The position numbers and the translations under genes were made by a program. The notes beneath the pieces were generated by a model. The model had not been told where the DNA came from and did not search any database. It was given only the letters and a program-made list of their open reading frames with translations. Of a stretch of DNA of 64,000 nt, positions 23,154 through 34,606 are shown piece after piece; position 1 is the first letter of the stretch, and each line of letters opens with the position of its first letter. The stretch comes from Solanum dulcamara. Lineage: Eukaryota; Streptophyta; Magnoliopsida; Solanales; Solanaceae. Location: assembly GCF_947179165.1 (NCBI RefSeq), contig NC_077243.1, forward strand, positions 48,686,501-48,750,500. The letters are read 5' to 3'.

Positions 23154-23936
23154 CTACAGCTTCACCTTAAGATCCCTCAACTCAATTAGAGCCATCTGAT
23201 ATGGTGGAATAAAGACTGGATATGTACCCAGCTCAACATCAATGCCAAAATCAATATCACGCTCAGGAGGAAAACCAGGCAAATTAGTGGGAAATACATT
23301 AGGGAACTCTTGGACCACCGAAACAAAATCAATAGAAGAAGTATCAGCACTAGTGTTAAAGACATAAGAAAGATAGGACAGACACCCCTTCCCCACTAAC
23401 CGTTGAGCTCTGAGGAAGGAAATCACACCACACAGCACATGACTAATTGTACCTGCCAACACGATCGGAGGAATACCAGGCATACATAAAGTAATGGTCT
23501 TGGAGAAATAATCCAAAATCGGATGATGAGTAGATAGCCAATCCATGCCTAGAATCAAGTCAAAGTAAACCATACCTAGCATAATCAGGTTCGCTCTAGT
23601 ATCATACCCCACAATAATCACTACAAAGGATCGATATAGTACTAAAGAATCATCTACAGGGGTATCTACACACATAGGCATAGATAATAACTCACATAAA
23701 ACATCCCATCGAGTATCATAACAAGCAAACACATATGAGTAAGTAGACCGAAGATCAAATAAAGCATAGGTAGGCTGCTGAGAGATGGAGATCGTACTTG
23801 TGCTAATGGCATCTAATGTCTTCGCCTCCAGCCAACTCGGAGAGGCAAACATATGACTGCGTCCATCTCTACCACCTATTCGGCCTGCCTGGGGACCACT
23901 GCTAGTACCCTGAGACTTACCTCTACCACCTTGCAC
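23154..23936 (-). pseudogene. Protease and start of RT, family Z (260-codon open frame)
   Basis: An uninterrupted frame with a basic, Gly-rich gag tail (GRGKSQGTSSGPQAGR), then the protease: QPTYALFDLRSTYSYVFA at about residues 53-70. The catalytic Asp is present, but the expected D-x-G reads D-L-R. It continues with VGYDTRANLIML, FDLILGMDWLSTHHPILD and the RT entry block EFPNVFPTNLPGFPPERDID. The open frame is one of the longest in the window, yet the protease glycine is lost and RT beyond the frame is dead. Confidence 0.85.
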
Positions 23937-24501
23937 AATCTCTCTAGCGACTGAACTAGGGCCCTAGGGTCCTAAATCTACTAATCCTGCTGACTCTAGC
24001 GTATCTGTCATCTACAATATGTAATAGTAGGACACTCCCTATCAAAATGGCCTAGCACACCACACTCATAGCACGAAACTCTGAATGAACCACCATGTGA
24101 TGTCCCAACTTAACCTGAATGGCGAGTAAGACCCGAATACCCAAAAGTCTGACCTTGAGAAGAATGACATAAAGTCTAGCTGCTCTAACTGTCGGCACCT
24201 GCTAATCCACCATCGATAACTATACGATTTCCTATATTGGTCTACTAGGTAGATATTGCTGAGGAGGACCTCTAACAAAAGCACACCTACTATGTGACTG
24301 GCGTCAACTAAAAATGCCCTGGCGGTGAGACCTCTTGTCATTGCCTCTGTAGACCTCAAGACGTATAGCCTCAATAGTATAGGCATGATATACTATCTAC
24401 AAGAACGAACAACCCAATGCAACCATTTTCTTTATAGCCAACCTCAAAGGAATAGGTAACCCTTTAATAAATTAGCGTACCGACTCCTTCTCTATCGGCA
24501 A
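23937..24501 (-). pseudogene. Gag C-terminal half with zinc knuckle, family Z
   Basis: A well-kept CCHC knuckle reads CYECGVLGHFDREC (C-x2-C-x4-H-x4-C) near 24025-24070. Upstream there are stops and frame changes. The capsid end reads FIKGLPIPLRLAIKKM at about 24420-24480 and runs into LPIE at 24490, where LTR C is inserted. The frame resumes intact on the other side of C at 27936 when one copy of the duplication is removed (RHATMI joined to LPIEKE). Confidence 0.8.
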
Positions 24502-25151
24502 TGTTACGACCCAACCCCGTAGGTCGCAACTGGGTTCCGACCTGGACCCTCTCATGCGTATTTATCAACTACACTTAAGTTGAACCGTGTGTGATGTGAT
24601 ACTATATACAAAAACCCCAATAGTTTAAAACTTTTTCATGTATATGTAGCCTCTTTCATTTGTATCATATCATGAAAGGGCACGCGAGCCGACAAGGCTG
24701 CTATAACAAAAACATTCACAACATATCGAATAGGCAACATCGAAACTAACTCACAAACAACCTACATATACATATGTCTAGAGACCTCTAAGAATAGTAA
24801 CAGCAACATATGGCGGGACAAGGCTCCCGCCGTACCCCTGAATGTAAAAATATATACATTAAGTGACCAGCATCAAAATTTAGGCTCCAGAACAGTGAAG
24901 TACTTCCGACACAGCTGAGAGGAACTCCTATGCTAATGGATCTCCAGAATAAACATTTGTACCTGCGGGCATGAAATGCAGCCCCTCGAGAAAAGGGGGG
25001 TCAGTACGATATATATATTGAGTATGTAAAGCATAACACATCGTAACTGAGATCATAACTGAAATAGGGATGCAGGGGGCAAGTATAACAATTAACAAAT
25101 TACTGTACCTGCACTTTAGGACACATAATCCTATACATCATCATATACTGT

Positions 25152-25664
25152 GCCCGGCCCTCTAGTGAACTCGGTGTCATAATCATTACTTTATAATCAC
25201 ATATCATCGTGTCATAATGCATTTCATTTCATCATACTATCGTATACGGTATCATCTTATCATGTATATCATCATATTATACCCGGTTCACTACGGGGCT
25301 CAGGGTCACAATGTATTGCTTTAATCTCATATGCATGCCTACATAAAGTATCCGGCCCTTTAGTGAGGGACTCGGTGAATGGAGTAGTGTATATCTATAG
25401 CGTACCATCATAATATACATATGTACCCAGCCCTCTAAGGAGGGACTCGATGTTCCTTCCTTATTTCACCACCTATACTATCATATTACAGCCGGCCTGG
25501 GACTCGGTGAATAATCATATCGTCATAACATATAACATATATCACACCTCACGTACGGCATCATCTCCTCGTACGTGGAACTATACACATCTGGCCCGGG
25601 ATGCGGTGAAAAAAGCAGTAACACTGTGCACGATAACATATCCCGGCCCATCATGGGACTCGAG
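25152..25664 (-). repeat. Irregularly spaced array of seven GGCCC...GGGACTCGGTG units in LTR C
   Basis: Units of about 25-28 bases, each a short imperfect hairpin of the form CCGGCCCT-TTAGTG-AGGGACTCGGTG, recur at about 25153, 25280, 25351, 25433, 25495, 25580 and 25642, separated by 60-130 bases of AT-rich, unrelated sequence. Equivalent arrays are present in A, E, G, J and K. It looks like an old degenerate tandem repeat within the LTR. Confidence 0.7.
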
Positions 25665-27374
25665 GAAGGATGGGTTACAGTATGCACGAGTAGAGTAGTA
25701 AGAAACCATATGCAACTAAGTCATTATCTAAGACTCGATGAAACAGTCAAGTGAACCGTCACCTGAAGAATGGGGGAGTAATTACCCGAGGTATCCCTTT
25801 AGATGTCATTAGGGCTTATATCAGTTGGGGCTTCAGGGATCACAAACATGCATCAAAATAATGCCACATAGTTCATGCAATCAGAAATATAGTCTATGCA
25901 ATCAGAAACACAATTTATCTAGTCAAAGACTCAACTCATGCAATCAACGGCATTTATCATTTCAGAGCCTCTAGAAAGAGGAGCTGGTACCTCTACTTTC
26001 TATTCATTATATAGCAGGCTCGAGAATAATAGTTTGACTACTTTCAGACTCTTAATGTTCAGGAGTGACTACAAGTCACGAGTTACAATCAGAGCTCATA
26101 AATGGAATTACATCTAAACCTATATCATATACCATTTCACTTAAAGTTAAGCCATTCCAAAGGAAAGAAGAAATAGGCTTTACATGTACTAGTTTTCATC
26201 ACATAGAAGACAAAAAGGCAATAACTCAGCTATTGCAAAAGTTCTAATACCAAGAAGTAAACAAGAGTCTCGACTCATACTCAGGGCTTTACGAATGGAT
26301 TGAATCCCAAATATCGTATACATATCATTCATAACTTATATCTAAGACATGCCAAAAGAAAAGAAGAATAGTTCTACATATCTATTCCAAAAACACGCCA
26401 AAGGAAAGCTTCACATACCTTGTATGGACTTTTCTTAATCACGTCCACATCGTTGTCCTCGAAACCTATTTAACATGGAAGTAATGTAAGTATTAACAAC
26501 CTTGGACTTTTCAGCAACTTAGACTACCCACGAGTATTCATAACATTCATCCCTTCGCTCGCCTTCTCGGCTAGTTCCTTAACTAGTTAGGATGTTAACA
26601 AAAATCGGGCAGCACCTCCCCTATAATGTGTCCTATCCGAATTCCCAACCATGTCCTTAGCACCTGCATCCAACCAACAATGCAACCAGCAGCCCATACA
26701 TATACATATTACGACCAAAATTACACAATATAAACCCCCAATAATTAACTCGAAACTAAGATATCAAAACTAGAGTCTTTAATCTTTCTTTCGCGAATTC
26801 TTTAATTGCAAAGCGGAGGGTCATGTGGCTGCAACCAGCAGCTCCCACACCTCATTTAGATAACTTTTAGACCCTGCAACACGCCACAACACAACCAGCA
26901 GCAGCCCCTACGCGTACAACACCTTATTTCGACAACAACTTAACTATAGCGATTCCAAATTCGTTTATTCCGAACGCTGAACTTTTCAAACCTTTTCCCC
27001 AACTTCCAGCAGCTCCTAAGGTGTGTAATACACCATAATTTAACATCATAAACTTCAAATTAGAGGGGAAGAACTTACCTTTCCCGAAATTGGCTAGAAC
27101 TCGCCGAAATCGCGCCTCGGAATTGTTTTCACGTGCTGAATCGCTGTGGCAGCTAGCTGTCCAATTTTTGCTGCACCAAATCCTAATTTTGTACTACTAA
27201 TACTTCCATATCATCGTAGTATACGCTAATTAATTAATTTACGGAACGAAAATGGGACTTACCTATTTTTTTCTCCCAAGTCGTCGAAATTTTCTCCTTA
27301 GCTCTTAGGGTTTGTTTTCTCACGTTGCTGCTGGAAATTTGTTAATGAACTGAAGTAATTAGGATACATATCAA

Positions 27375-27432
27375 CTTATATAGGTGGTCCCAAGGGGTGA
27401 CACGTGTCAACCCCTAAGGATGACACGTGTCA
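27375..27432 (-). promoter_or_regulatory. LTR C promoter: two G-box palindromes and TATA box
   Basis: Two perfect copies of TGACACGTGTCA lie at 27398-27409 and 27421-27432. The TATATAAG at 27376-27383 (read on the minus strand) follows in the direction of transcription. Spacing between the palindrome starts is 23 bases. Confidence 0.65.
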
Positions 27433-27930
27433 AGCCATGATTGGCTACCGTGTCATGCTGCCAATTAGGGGCTGCCACGTGGCAGCAGGGTCCACCTCCC
27501 CCAAGCAGCTGCATCACCTACTTGAACCTAAGTAGGTGCATCACGTGCTTGCTTGAGGTGCTGCCACATGTTGCTCCTCCATTGGCTTCCACGCGTCGTC
27601 TTTTTCCCTTCCTCGCGGGTTCGTAATCTCGTCTTACTTTAAGAGCTTATGCAATTCGAACTACGTAAGCTTGGTATATCCTTAAGCAACTTAAGTGTAT
27701 AAGAGTCTTAACTTAGTGTCTTACGTAGGTAAATCGAGTCCTACGACTCATTTCTTAGCCTCCAACTCTTTCCGGATTCTTATGACTCTATCTCCAACCT
27801 CCCTTCTCGCGAGGTATCACAATCTTCTTTCCTTAGAGTTGTTTGATAGTATCGTAGCTTATCCGGCTCACATGATAGTGTCTAAGGAACTTAAGAAAAT
27901 GTTCCGAGCTCAAGAGTGCGGGGTGTAACA

Positions 27931-27965
27931 GGCAAAATCATGGTAGCATGCCTGGAGAGCTCATA
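27931..27965 (-). pseudogene. Continuation of family Z gag beyond LTR C
   Basis: About 10 codons encoding YELSRHATMI, which join in frame to the gag on the other side of LTR C. The gag ends abruptly at about 27965 where LTR D sequence begins, so the gag 5' part and 5' LTR of this element are missing. Confidence 0.75.
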
Positions 27966-28663
27966 GTATGCATATGCCCACGATGATAAACTGATGCATT
28001 TGTAACATCGGGTCCCCAAGCAGGCCGAATATGGTACGTGATAATGATATACATGACCTTACTTTGTAAGGTGTAGGTACAGTACCCTATTAAATGCTAT
28101 ACTTAATTTCCTGCATGCCTGTGTCAGTTGTTATCTCAGTTACGTTATGCTTATATACTTAGTACATATGTCGTACTGACCTCCCTTTCTTCAGGGGGCT
28201 GCGTTTTATGCCCGCAGGTACAAATACAGGTTTTGAGAGTCCGCCAGCTTAGAATTCCACTCAGCCAGTTTGGAAAAAGCTCTATTTATTCAGAGCCGAG
28301 TTGTAGTACCAAACCTCCTATGTATATATTTGTTTATTCAGGGGTACGACGGAGGCCTTGTCCCGCCATATGTTACTATTAATCTTGTTAGAGGTCTGTA
28401 GACATATGTGTGGGTAATATGTGTAAGTTCTGTTCAGTTGTGTCTACATGATGTATTGTAAATATTAAGATACTATGGCAGCCTTGTCGGCTTGCACGCC
28501 CTTTCGTGATAAGATACAAATGAAAGAGGCTATAGGCATGAAAATGCTATGACCCACTGGGGTTCTTATGTATAGTTTTTATATTGATCATTACATCTGC
28601 TATATACATATATGGGGGCCTAGGTCGGACCCTAGTCACGTCCCACGGGGTTGGGTCGTGACA
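27966..28663 (+). mobile_element. LTR D, family X, 5'-truncated (about 700 bp)
   Basis: The 3' part of a family X LTR: it matches LTR G from about 49100 onward (GTACAGTA, CAGTTAC, CTTTCTTC-GGGGG, TTTTATGCCCGCAGGTAC, GGTACGACGGAGGCC) and ends GGTTGGGTCGTGACA at 28663. The left edge is a break against family Z gag and is not a true terminus. No duplication is seen. Confidence 0.8.
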
Positions 28664-29030
28664 TGATATCTCTAATATAGAGTTTCGTGATGTCATCTTG
28701 TTATTGGCTTGGGTGGTGATCACTCAATTGAATAAAAAAATAGTAATTGTTGTGACATAAATGTTAAGAAGACAAAATGGTTGAGAAAAAGTAATATTAG
28801 GAAGGGCATGACTTTAATCTTCAAGGGATGTCAATGGCGAAATCATTTGATTCGGATTCGAGGAAGAGTGATGATAAGGAAAGGTCCTACCCCTTGTGCT
28901 ACTTGTGTGTTAAGAATAATCCAGCAAGTGCATGGCCGGTACAAGAAGTTTCTATAGTTGTGGCAAGAGTGGACATAAGAGAAGGGATTGTCCATGGGGC
29001 TTCAAGGAAGGGAAGGGACATTCGACAGCA
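28664..29030 (+). pseudogene. Gag end with zinc knuckle, family Y element (plus strand)
   Basis: A poorly preserved gag C-terminus. In one frame SFYSCGKSGHKRRDCPW (28943-28995) is a CCHC knuckle with the first cysteine changed to Phe. The open frame that begins at 28828 passes through it in a different frame and only becomes meaningful at the protease, so a frameshift separates the two. The gag N-terminus is absent, cut by LTR D. Confidence 0.72.
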
Positions 29031-29530
29031 GGTTAAGCCTAGTGGTTTTTCAGATTTCCCAATCCCCGTAGGGTCTTCATCCGATATATTAAAAGTATCT
29101 GATTTTGAAGTTTATGCATTGTTAGAACCGAGTGCTACTCTATCATTTGTTACTCCTTATGTTGATATGAAATTCATTGTTAGTCTCAAGATCTTGCTAG
29201 AGCCTTTTTTAGTATATACTCCTATCGGTGATTCAGTTGTGGCTAAGAGAGTCTATCATAATGCCCAGTTTGTGTTTTCCATAAAATCACCTCAGTTTAT
29301 CTTGTAGAGCTTGATATGACTGATGTTGATGTTATTTTTTATATGTATTAGTTTTATGCATGCTATGCTTCTACATATTATAGGACCCGTGTGGTCAAGT
29401 TTTAATTTTCTAGTCAGCCATTCCTAGAATGGGAAGGTAGTAATTTTCGTGTTTAAAGTTTAATTTATTTCATGCCACAAAGCTCAAAAAATTATTTCCA
29501 AAGGTTGCATTTATCATCTAGTATGAGTTA
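29031..29530 (+). pseudogene. Protease, family Y element (plus strand)
   Basis: The protease reads FEVYALLEPSATLSFVTPYV, with the catalytic Asp-Pro-Gly changed to Glu-Pro-Ser, so catalysis is lost. Then ILLEPFLVYTPIGDSVVAKR and VYHNAQ follow, with a stop at 29305. After it the linker (YACYAST, RTRVVKF, FLEWEGSNF) is traceable in broken frames to about 29530. It is closely related to element 1 at 325-798. Confidence 0.83.
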
Positions 29531-30240
29531 GGAATACAAATTTTGAAGCACCTACTCTTGAATTTAGTTGCTTTTCTAGGCCATATTGTCTCTGGTGAAG
29601 GTATTATGATTGATCCTAAGAAGACCAAACCGGTTAAGTATTGGCCTACACCATTGTCTCCTTCTGATATTTGGAGTTTCTTAGGCTTAGTTTGTTATTA
29701 TAGAAGGTTTGTGGAAGGGTTATCTCTCATTGCATCTCCCTTGACTACTTTGACTTCAAGAAAGGTGAATTTATAATAGTCTGAGGTATGTGAGAAGAGT
29801 TTTCATGTGTTGGAGGATAGCCTTACCTCTACTCTAGTATTGACTTTGCCAGAAGGTTTGGATGGGTTCATTGTTTATTATAAAGCTTCAAGGGTTGGTC
29901 TTGGTTTTGTGCTAATGAAAAAAATAGTAAAGTGATAGCCTACGCTTCAAGGAAACTCAAGGTTCATGAAAAGAATTACCCAATGCACTACTTAGAATTA
30001 ACAGCACTGGTTTTTGCTTTTAAGTTGTGGAGACACTATTTATATGGTGTCTATGTGAATGTATTTACAGATTAGAAAAGTTTGCAATGTGTGTTCACTC
30101 AAAAGTATTTGAACATTCAACAAAGGAGATGGCTTGAATTATTGAAGGATTAAAACATGAATGTGTTGTACCATTTGAGGAAGGAAAATGTGGTTGCCAA
30201 CACTCTTAATAGATTGTCCATGAACAGTGTTTCCCATGTT
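29531..30240 (+). pseudogene. RT C-terminal end and RNase H; RT catalytic core deleted (family Y)
   Basis: Coding similarity resumes at 29543 with VAFLGHIVSGEGIMIDPKKT, then FLGLVCYYRRFVEG and SPLTTLT (RT thumb/connection). The fingers and palm, including the FxDD motif, are missing between about 29525 and 29545. RNase H follows: [18 protein letters not shown] (first Asp lost), [36 protein letters not shown] and RRWLELLKD, with stops near 29775, 30073 and 30150. Dead. Confidence 0.82.
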
Positions 30241-31454
30241 GAGAATAATAATAAAGAGTTAGTTTGGGATGTTCATAGATTAGCTCGTTTGAGTATTATT
30301 GTTTAAAATTATTCTGAATTGTCTTTTGTGGCGGATGTTAGGGCCAAGCAAGATAATGATCCTACTTTGGCTGAGTTGAAGAAAGTAGTTTCCACAAAAT
30401 CCATTGAGGCTTTCTCCCAAGAGGGAAGATTGTGTTTTGAGATATCAAAGTCGATTGTGTATTCCCAATATTGATAGTTTAAGGGAGATGATATTGTCTG
30501 AAACTCATAATTTGTGGTATTCTATTCATCCGAGAAACACAAACATGTATCATGATTTGAGGGAAATGTATTGGTGGAATGGCATGAAGAGGGATAATAT
30601 AGAGTTTGTGCCTAAGTGTCTTAATTGTCAACAAGTAAAAGTTGAGCATCAGAAATAGGAAGGTTTGACCCAAGATATTGAAATTCTTACTTGGAAGTGG
30701 GAAGTCTTGAATATGGACTTCATTATAGGATTGCCTTGTACCTGTAGGCAAGATGATTTGATTTGGGTAGTTGTTGACCAAATGAGTAAGTTAACACATT
30801 TTCTTCTTATTAAGACTTCGTATTCAGTCGAGGACTATTCTAGATTATATATCCGAGAGTTGGTTAAGCTTCGTAGTGTCCCATTTTCTATCATTTAGAA
30901 TCGAGGTCCTCAATTTACATCTCAGTTTTTGAGATATTTTCAAAAGGGTCTTGGTACTCAATTGAAGTTTAGTACAACGTTTGACCCTTATATAGATGGT
31001 TTGGCCAAGCGTACCATTCAAACCTTAGAGGAAATGTTGAGATCTTGTGTTATTGATTTTAAAGGTAATTAGGATGATCATTTGCCATTGATAGAGTTTG
31101 CCTATAATAAAATAACATTTTTCATTCTATCATTCAAATGGCTCCATTTGAAACCTTATATGGTAGGAGGTGTAGGTCTCCTATTGGTTGGTTTGAACTC
31201 GGTGAAGTTGCCTTGATAGGAGCTGAGTGAGTGCATCAAGATATGGAGAAGGTAGGACTGATTAGAGAAAGATTAAAGACATCCTAGATACGATAAAAGT
31301 CATGTTCAGATATGAGGAGAAGGGAACTTAAATTTGAGGTAAAAAATTGGATTTATGTGAAAATTTCACCCATGAAGGATGTGATGCATTTTGGCAAGAG
31401 AGTGAATCTAAGTCCCCACTATGTTGTCCCATATTAGATTTTGATGAGGATTGG
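30241..31454 (+). pseudogene. Integrase, family Y element (plus strand)
   Basis: The zinc-binding part is well kept (30404-30658): ETHNLWYSIHPRNTNMYHDL and KCLNCQQVKVEHQ supply H-H-C-C. The core has MDFIIGLPCT (first Asp, about 30715). Near 30895 a stop and NRGPQFTSQF replace the usual region, so the second catalytic Asp is Asn. Near 31005 the third motif reads GLAKRTIQTL, where the catalytic Glu is Lys. The C-terminal part runs to ILMRIG at 31452, where a minus-strand LTR begins. All three changes make it inactive. Confidence 0.85.
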
Positions 31455-33716
31455 TGTCACGACCTAAGACTATAGCCTAAACGTGACACGGCGAATGAGA
31501 AACCCGATGGTACCTCATCCAAGCCTCTTAGCATTCATTTAGTTTCTCATAAGTAATGACAGTAATAACAAATAGAAGTAAAGAGAGAAACGGTAAGGAA
31601 GAGGATCATCAAAATATGAGCCATCAAAAACCTTAATTCATCATATCTATTTGTGTCCAAACATGACTCTAAATATCAATTTGATGGGGGCTAAGACATG
31701 TCCCTAACTCACCGTCAATGAAAATAGAAATAAGTACCATGAAATATATTTCAAAAGTTTTTACATAACATAAGCTAGAAAGGAAAGGAGTATTATTCCC
31801 AAAACATGGGAACTCACCAAGATAGTAGCCTTGAACGAACTCAACTAGCCATGTGGAGGTAAATAAAGAGGAACGTCAATCCCTACAGTATGATATCTTG
31901 TATGCAAAAGAGCATGCGTTAGTACTTTGATTGTACTAAGTATGTATGCATGCAATTCAATGAAAAATGTTTAAGCATTATAAGTCAAAGTACAAGAGTA
32001 GATGCATACATAAACAAACAAGCATAAATTACATTTAAAACTCTCATTTGTGGGAAGATAACTACAACCAATATTTAAGACCATGCAAGCTATTACATAG
32101 AATCGAACATAACCTCATACGTTGGAACGGAGAGACTACTTGCCAGGTAGAACTCCCTCAACTTCATTCATTCATTTCTTTAACATTTAGGGCTAATTTT
32201 GGATCCACTAGCCTAAGCCTATAAGGGCTCCTATGTTGGCACATAGTTAATGAGACAAAGGGTTACTATTGGAATTCCCTTCCCGAATCCCACCTAAATT
32301 CCCTATTCGTTGCTAAGTCAATCTCATGGAATAGTTTAATATAATATCATAATGTTATCATTTGCATAGCTTTAGATCATGAAAACATCATTCCAGGAAC
32401 AACTCATTATAACCTTTCTTTGATTCACACTAGTGAGAATTGGCCTTTCATGAGTAGAATCCATCATTTCAGAATTATTTTTTCATTCTTTCATTTCATA
32501 AGATTCCTTTGATCATACACATTTCATTTATAAACATTCAGTTGGAGTCAAATTTTTCAATTCAAACTTCATGGAAAATACAGTAAAGCTAGGTGGGTTC
32601 CATTCAATCTACCTTCAAATTATTTAAATTAATGCTAGCATGCATGAGAGTATTGACTACATCACTTTAGGCATCTTTAAAACAATCCACCAAATACACC
32701 TTAAAACCCTTTTCATATAGGACCTTGATAAATCAATCATTCCATGAATTAGGAGTCAATATAGGTTAAGATAGATAAATAAACTTTTAATATTCTACAA
32801 TCCATACATTTGAAATCATAACAAGAAAAACCCATAAAATCCACAATTGACAAATGAGCTATTTAGGTTAAGAAAAAAAATACTTGGGCTCCATGGGTGG
32901 AAGAACCCATGTATAAGACCCACATACCTTGGGGAAATAAATCCCTAATTTAAGGTTTAAAAATGAAGACTTAAAAATCTTGGACTAGCTTTCCTTGATG
33001 AAGAAGAAGACCTTGAGAGGAAGAAGTTTTTTGTGCGTTATGACTTGCATGAGAATAATGAGTTGGGAAAATCTTAGGGACATTTAGATAGGTTAGACTT
33101 AGTCCCCAAAATGACCTCACTTTCCTGATAAAATATAGAAAAAGACCAAAATACCCTTCTTAAAATTGGTCAAACTTAGCTGCATGGAGGACCCATCACG
33201 TTCCGTGATCATCACCATGGCCCGTGGTTGTGTTCCGTGACAACTGGCTTAGAGGAGAAATCTTGGGGTTTGCAAGGAGAGTTTCAGTATTTCCTCCATG
33301 AAGACCTTTATGGTCCGTGGGGGGAATCACGGTCCGTGACCCGTGGACGTGGTGCCAGGACCTGTATGAGGGCCTGCAGGAGTGCCCACCACAAAGCACA
33401 CCACTTTATTTGAAGAGATACATGGACCGTGGTGGTCAATCATGGTCCCTGCCTTAAAAAATATTTTTCTTGAGGGCCTTAGGGAAGGGTTCACCACAGA
33501 GTGAACTTTGGTGTGCGGTACTCACCACGGTCCGTGGTCCCCTCTCTATAGGACTAGGTTTTATAACCACCACCACGGTGGCTCACCACGAGGCGTGGTA
33601 CAGACCATGGACAATGATGGCCTTTGTGGTCATCACCTAGTGCTAGTTTCTATATTTTTCTTGAATTTAATCTTTTGTTCCTTATTTTCCAACTTTCCAA
33701 CTTCCGAGGTCTTACA
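31455..33716 (-). mobile_element. 3' LTR of a minus-strand family Y element (2262 bp)
   Basis: In plus orientation it starts TGTCACGACCTAAG and ends GAGGTCTTACA. On its own strand it begins TGTAAGACC at 33716, directly after a purine-rich AAAGGGAAGATAT tract (polypurine tract), so it is a 3' LTR with the internal region to its right. It was inserted in the integrase of the plus-strand element ending at 31454 (left flank ATTGG; the partner flank lies outside the window). It includes the palindrome cluster at 33190-33640. Confidence 0.85.
33190..33640. repeat. Cluster of CACGG/CCGTG palindromes near the LTR 5' end
   Basis: At least eight imperfect or perfect short palindromes built on ACCACGG-N-CCGTGGT occur within 450 bases, for example the perfect ACCACGGTCCGTGGT at 33524-33538. 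Others centre near 33200, 33215, 33315, 33340, 33430, 33585 and 33605. The same cluster is found at the matching place in the LTRs at 2329 (2405-2860) and 37238 (38920-39370). Confidence 0.75.
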
Positions 33717-34606
33717 ATATCTTCCCTTTGGGAACATTTATCCTCGAAAGAGATTTAACTAGTATAGGAAGGACATGGAACAAGGACTAGCCACCCAACA
33801 TGAATACAATGACACCTTACAATGCATAGAACATGAGATCTTTAAACTTAGCATAAACCATGACTTATGAACATGCATGCATATGAAAGGTTTAGGAAAA
33901 TAAAAAACCTAGGAGTCTTAAACAATTCATAAATAATTTAGAACCTTAGGAATGTAGGAGTGACAAAGATGAGGGTTTCCCTTCATCATATCTGCTTCCA
34001 CTTCCCACGTAACACTCTCAACTTGTTGATTTTTATGAAGGATTTTGATGGATGCAACTTCCCTATTCCTCAATCTCTTAACCTTTCGATCCATAATTTC
34101 AACTAGGGCATCTTCATAGGTCAAGTTTTCTTCAACATTTACTACTTCTAAAGGCACAATGGAACGAGGGTCACCCACACATTTCCTCAACATATGGAAC
34201 AACATGTGAACCATGGTAATTTCCAAAGGCAACTCTAACTCGTAGGCAACCTTGCCAACACGTCTCAAGATTTTATAAGACCCTACATACTTAGGGCTCA
34301 ATTTTCCTTTCTTACCAAATTGAACTACACCCTTCAGGGGTGAAGCCTTCAAGTAAACCCAATCATACATATTAAACTCAAGAACCTTTTTCCTTTATTA
34401 GAATAGGACATTTGGCGACTTTAGGCCATATTCAACCTTTCTCTAATGACTCTCACCTTCTCTAAAGCATGAAGTACAAAATCGAGACCCAACAAGGTCA
34501 TCTCACCAACTTCGAACTAACCAACTAGAGATTTACATTTTCTTCCATACAAAGACTCAAATGGTACCATCTCAATACTTGAGTTGTAGCTATTGTTGTA
34601 TGTGAA
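33717..34606 (-). pseudogene. Integrase C-terminal end with chromodomain-type tail, family Y (minus strand)
   Basis: The open frame at 33927-34370 reads WVYLKASPLKGVVQFGKKGK, LSPKYVGSYKILRRVGKVAY, HMLRKCVGDPRSIVPLE, then ENLTYEDALVEIMDRKV and ESVTWEVEADM, the integrase C-terminal and chromodomain-like tail of this lineage. Further right, FTYNNSYNSSIEMVPFESL is the end of the catalytic core and stops at 34606, where a Z-like LTR was inserted. Between 33717 and 33926 lie the non-coding 3' end and polypurine tract. Confidence 0.85.

Larger units (their letters stand above)
24502..27930 (-). mobile_element. Solo LTR C, family X (3429 bp), TSD GGCAA
   Basis: In plus orientation it reads TGTTACGACCCAACCCC at 24502 to GGGGTGTAACA at 27930, so the LTR is on the minus strand. 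The duplication GGCAA is perfect at 24497-24501 and 27931-27935. It is the most complete copy: it holds the seven-unit GGCCC...GGGACTCGGTG array (25152-25664), the TTTGGCATG region, TTACCTTTCC donor-type sites, the TATA/G-box region (27375-27432) and the AAGTAGGTG hairpins (27510-27545). Insertion is into the family Z gag; removal restores the gag frame exactly. Confidence 0.93.

Noticed and set aside
25152..25664. Repeat-spacer layout that could be mistaken for a CRISPR array
   Set aside because: Units are degenerate hairpins with unequal spacing inside a plant LTR bounded by a perfect target duplication; the setting is eukaryotic and no cas-like gene is present.
33196..33413. Overlapping open frames with His/Gly/Arg-rich products on both strands
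   Set aside because: Produced by the GC-rich palindrome cluster of a family Y LTR; the same happens at 39006-39293 and 2326-2625.
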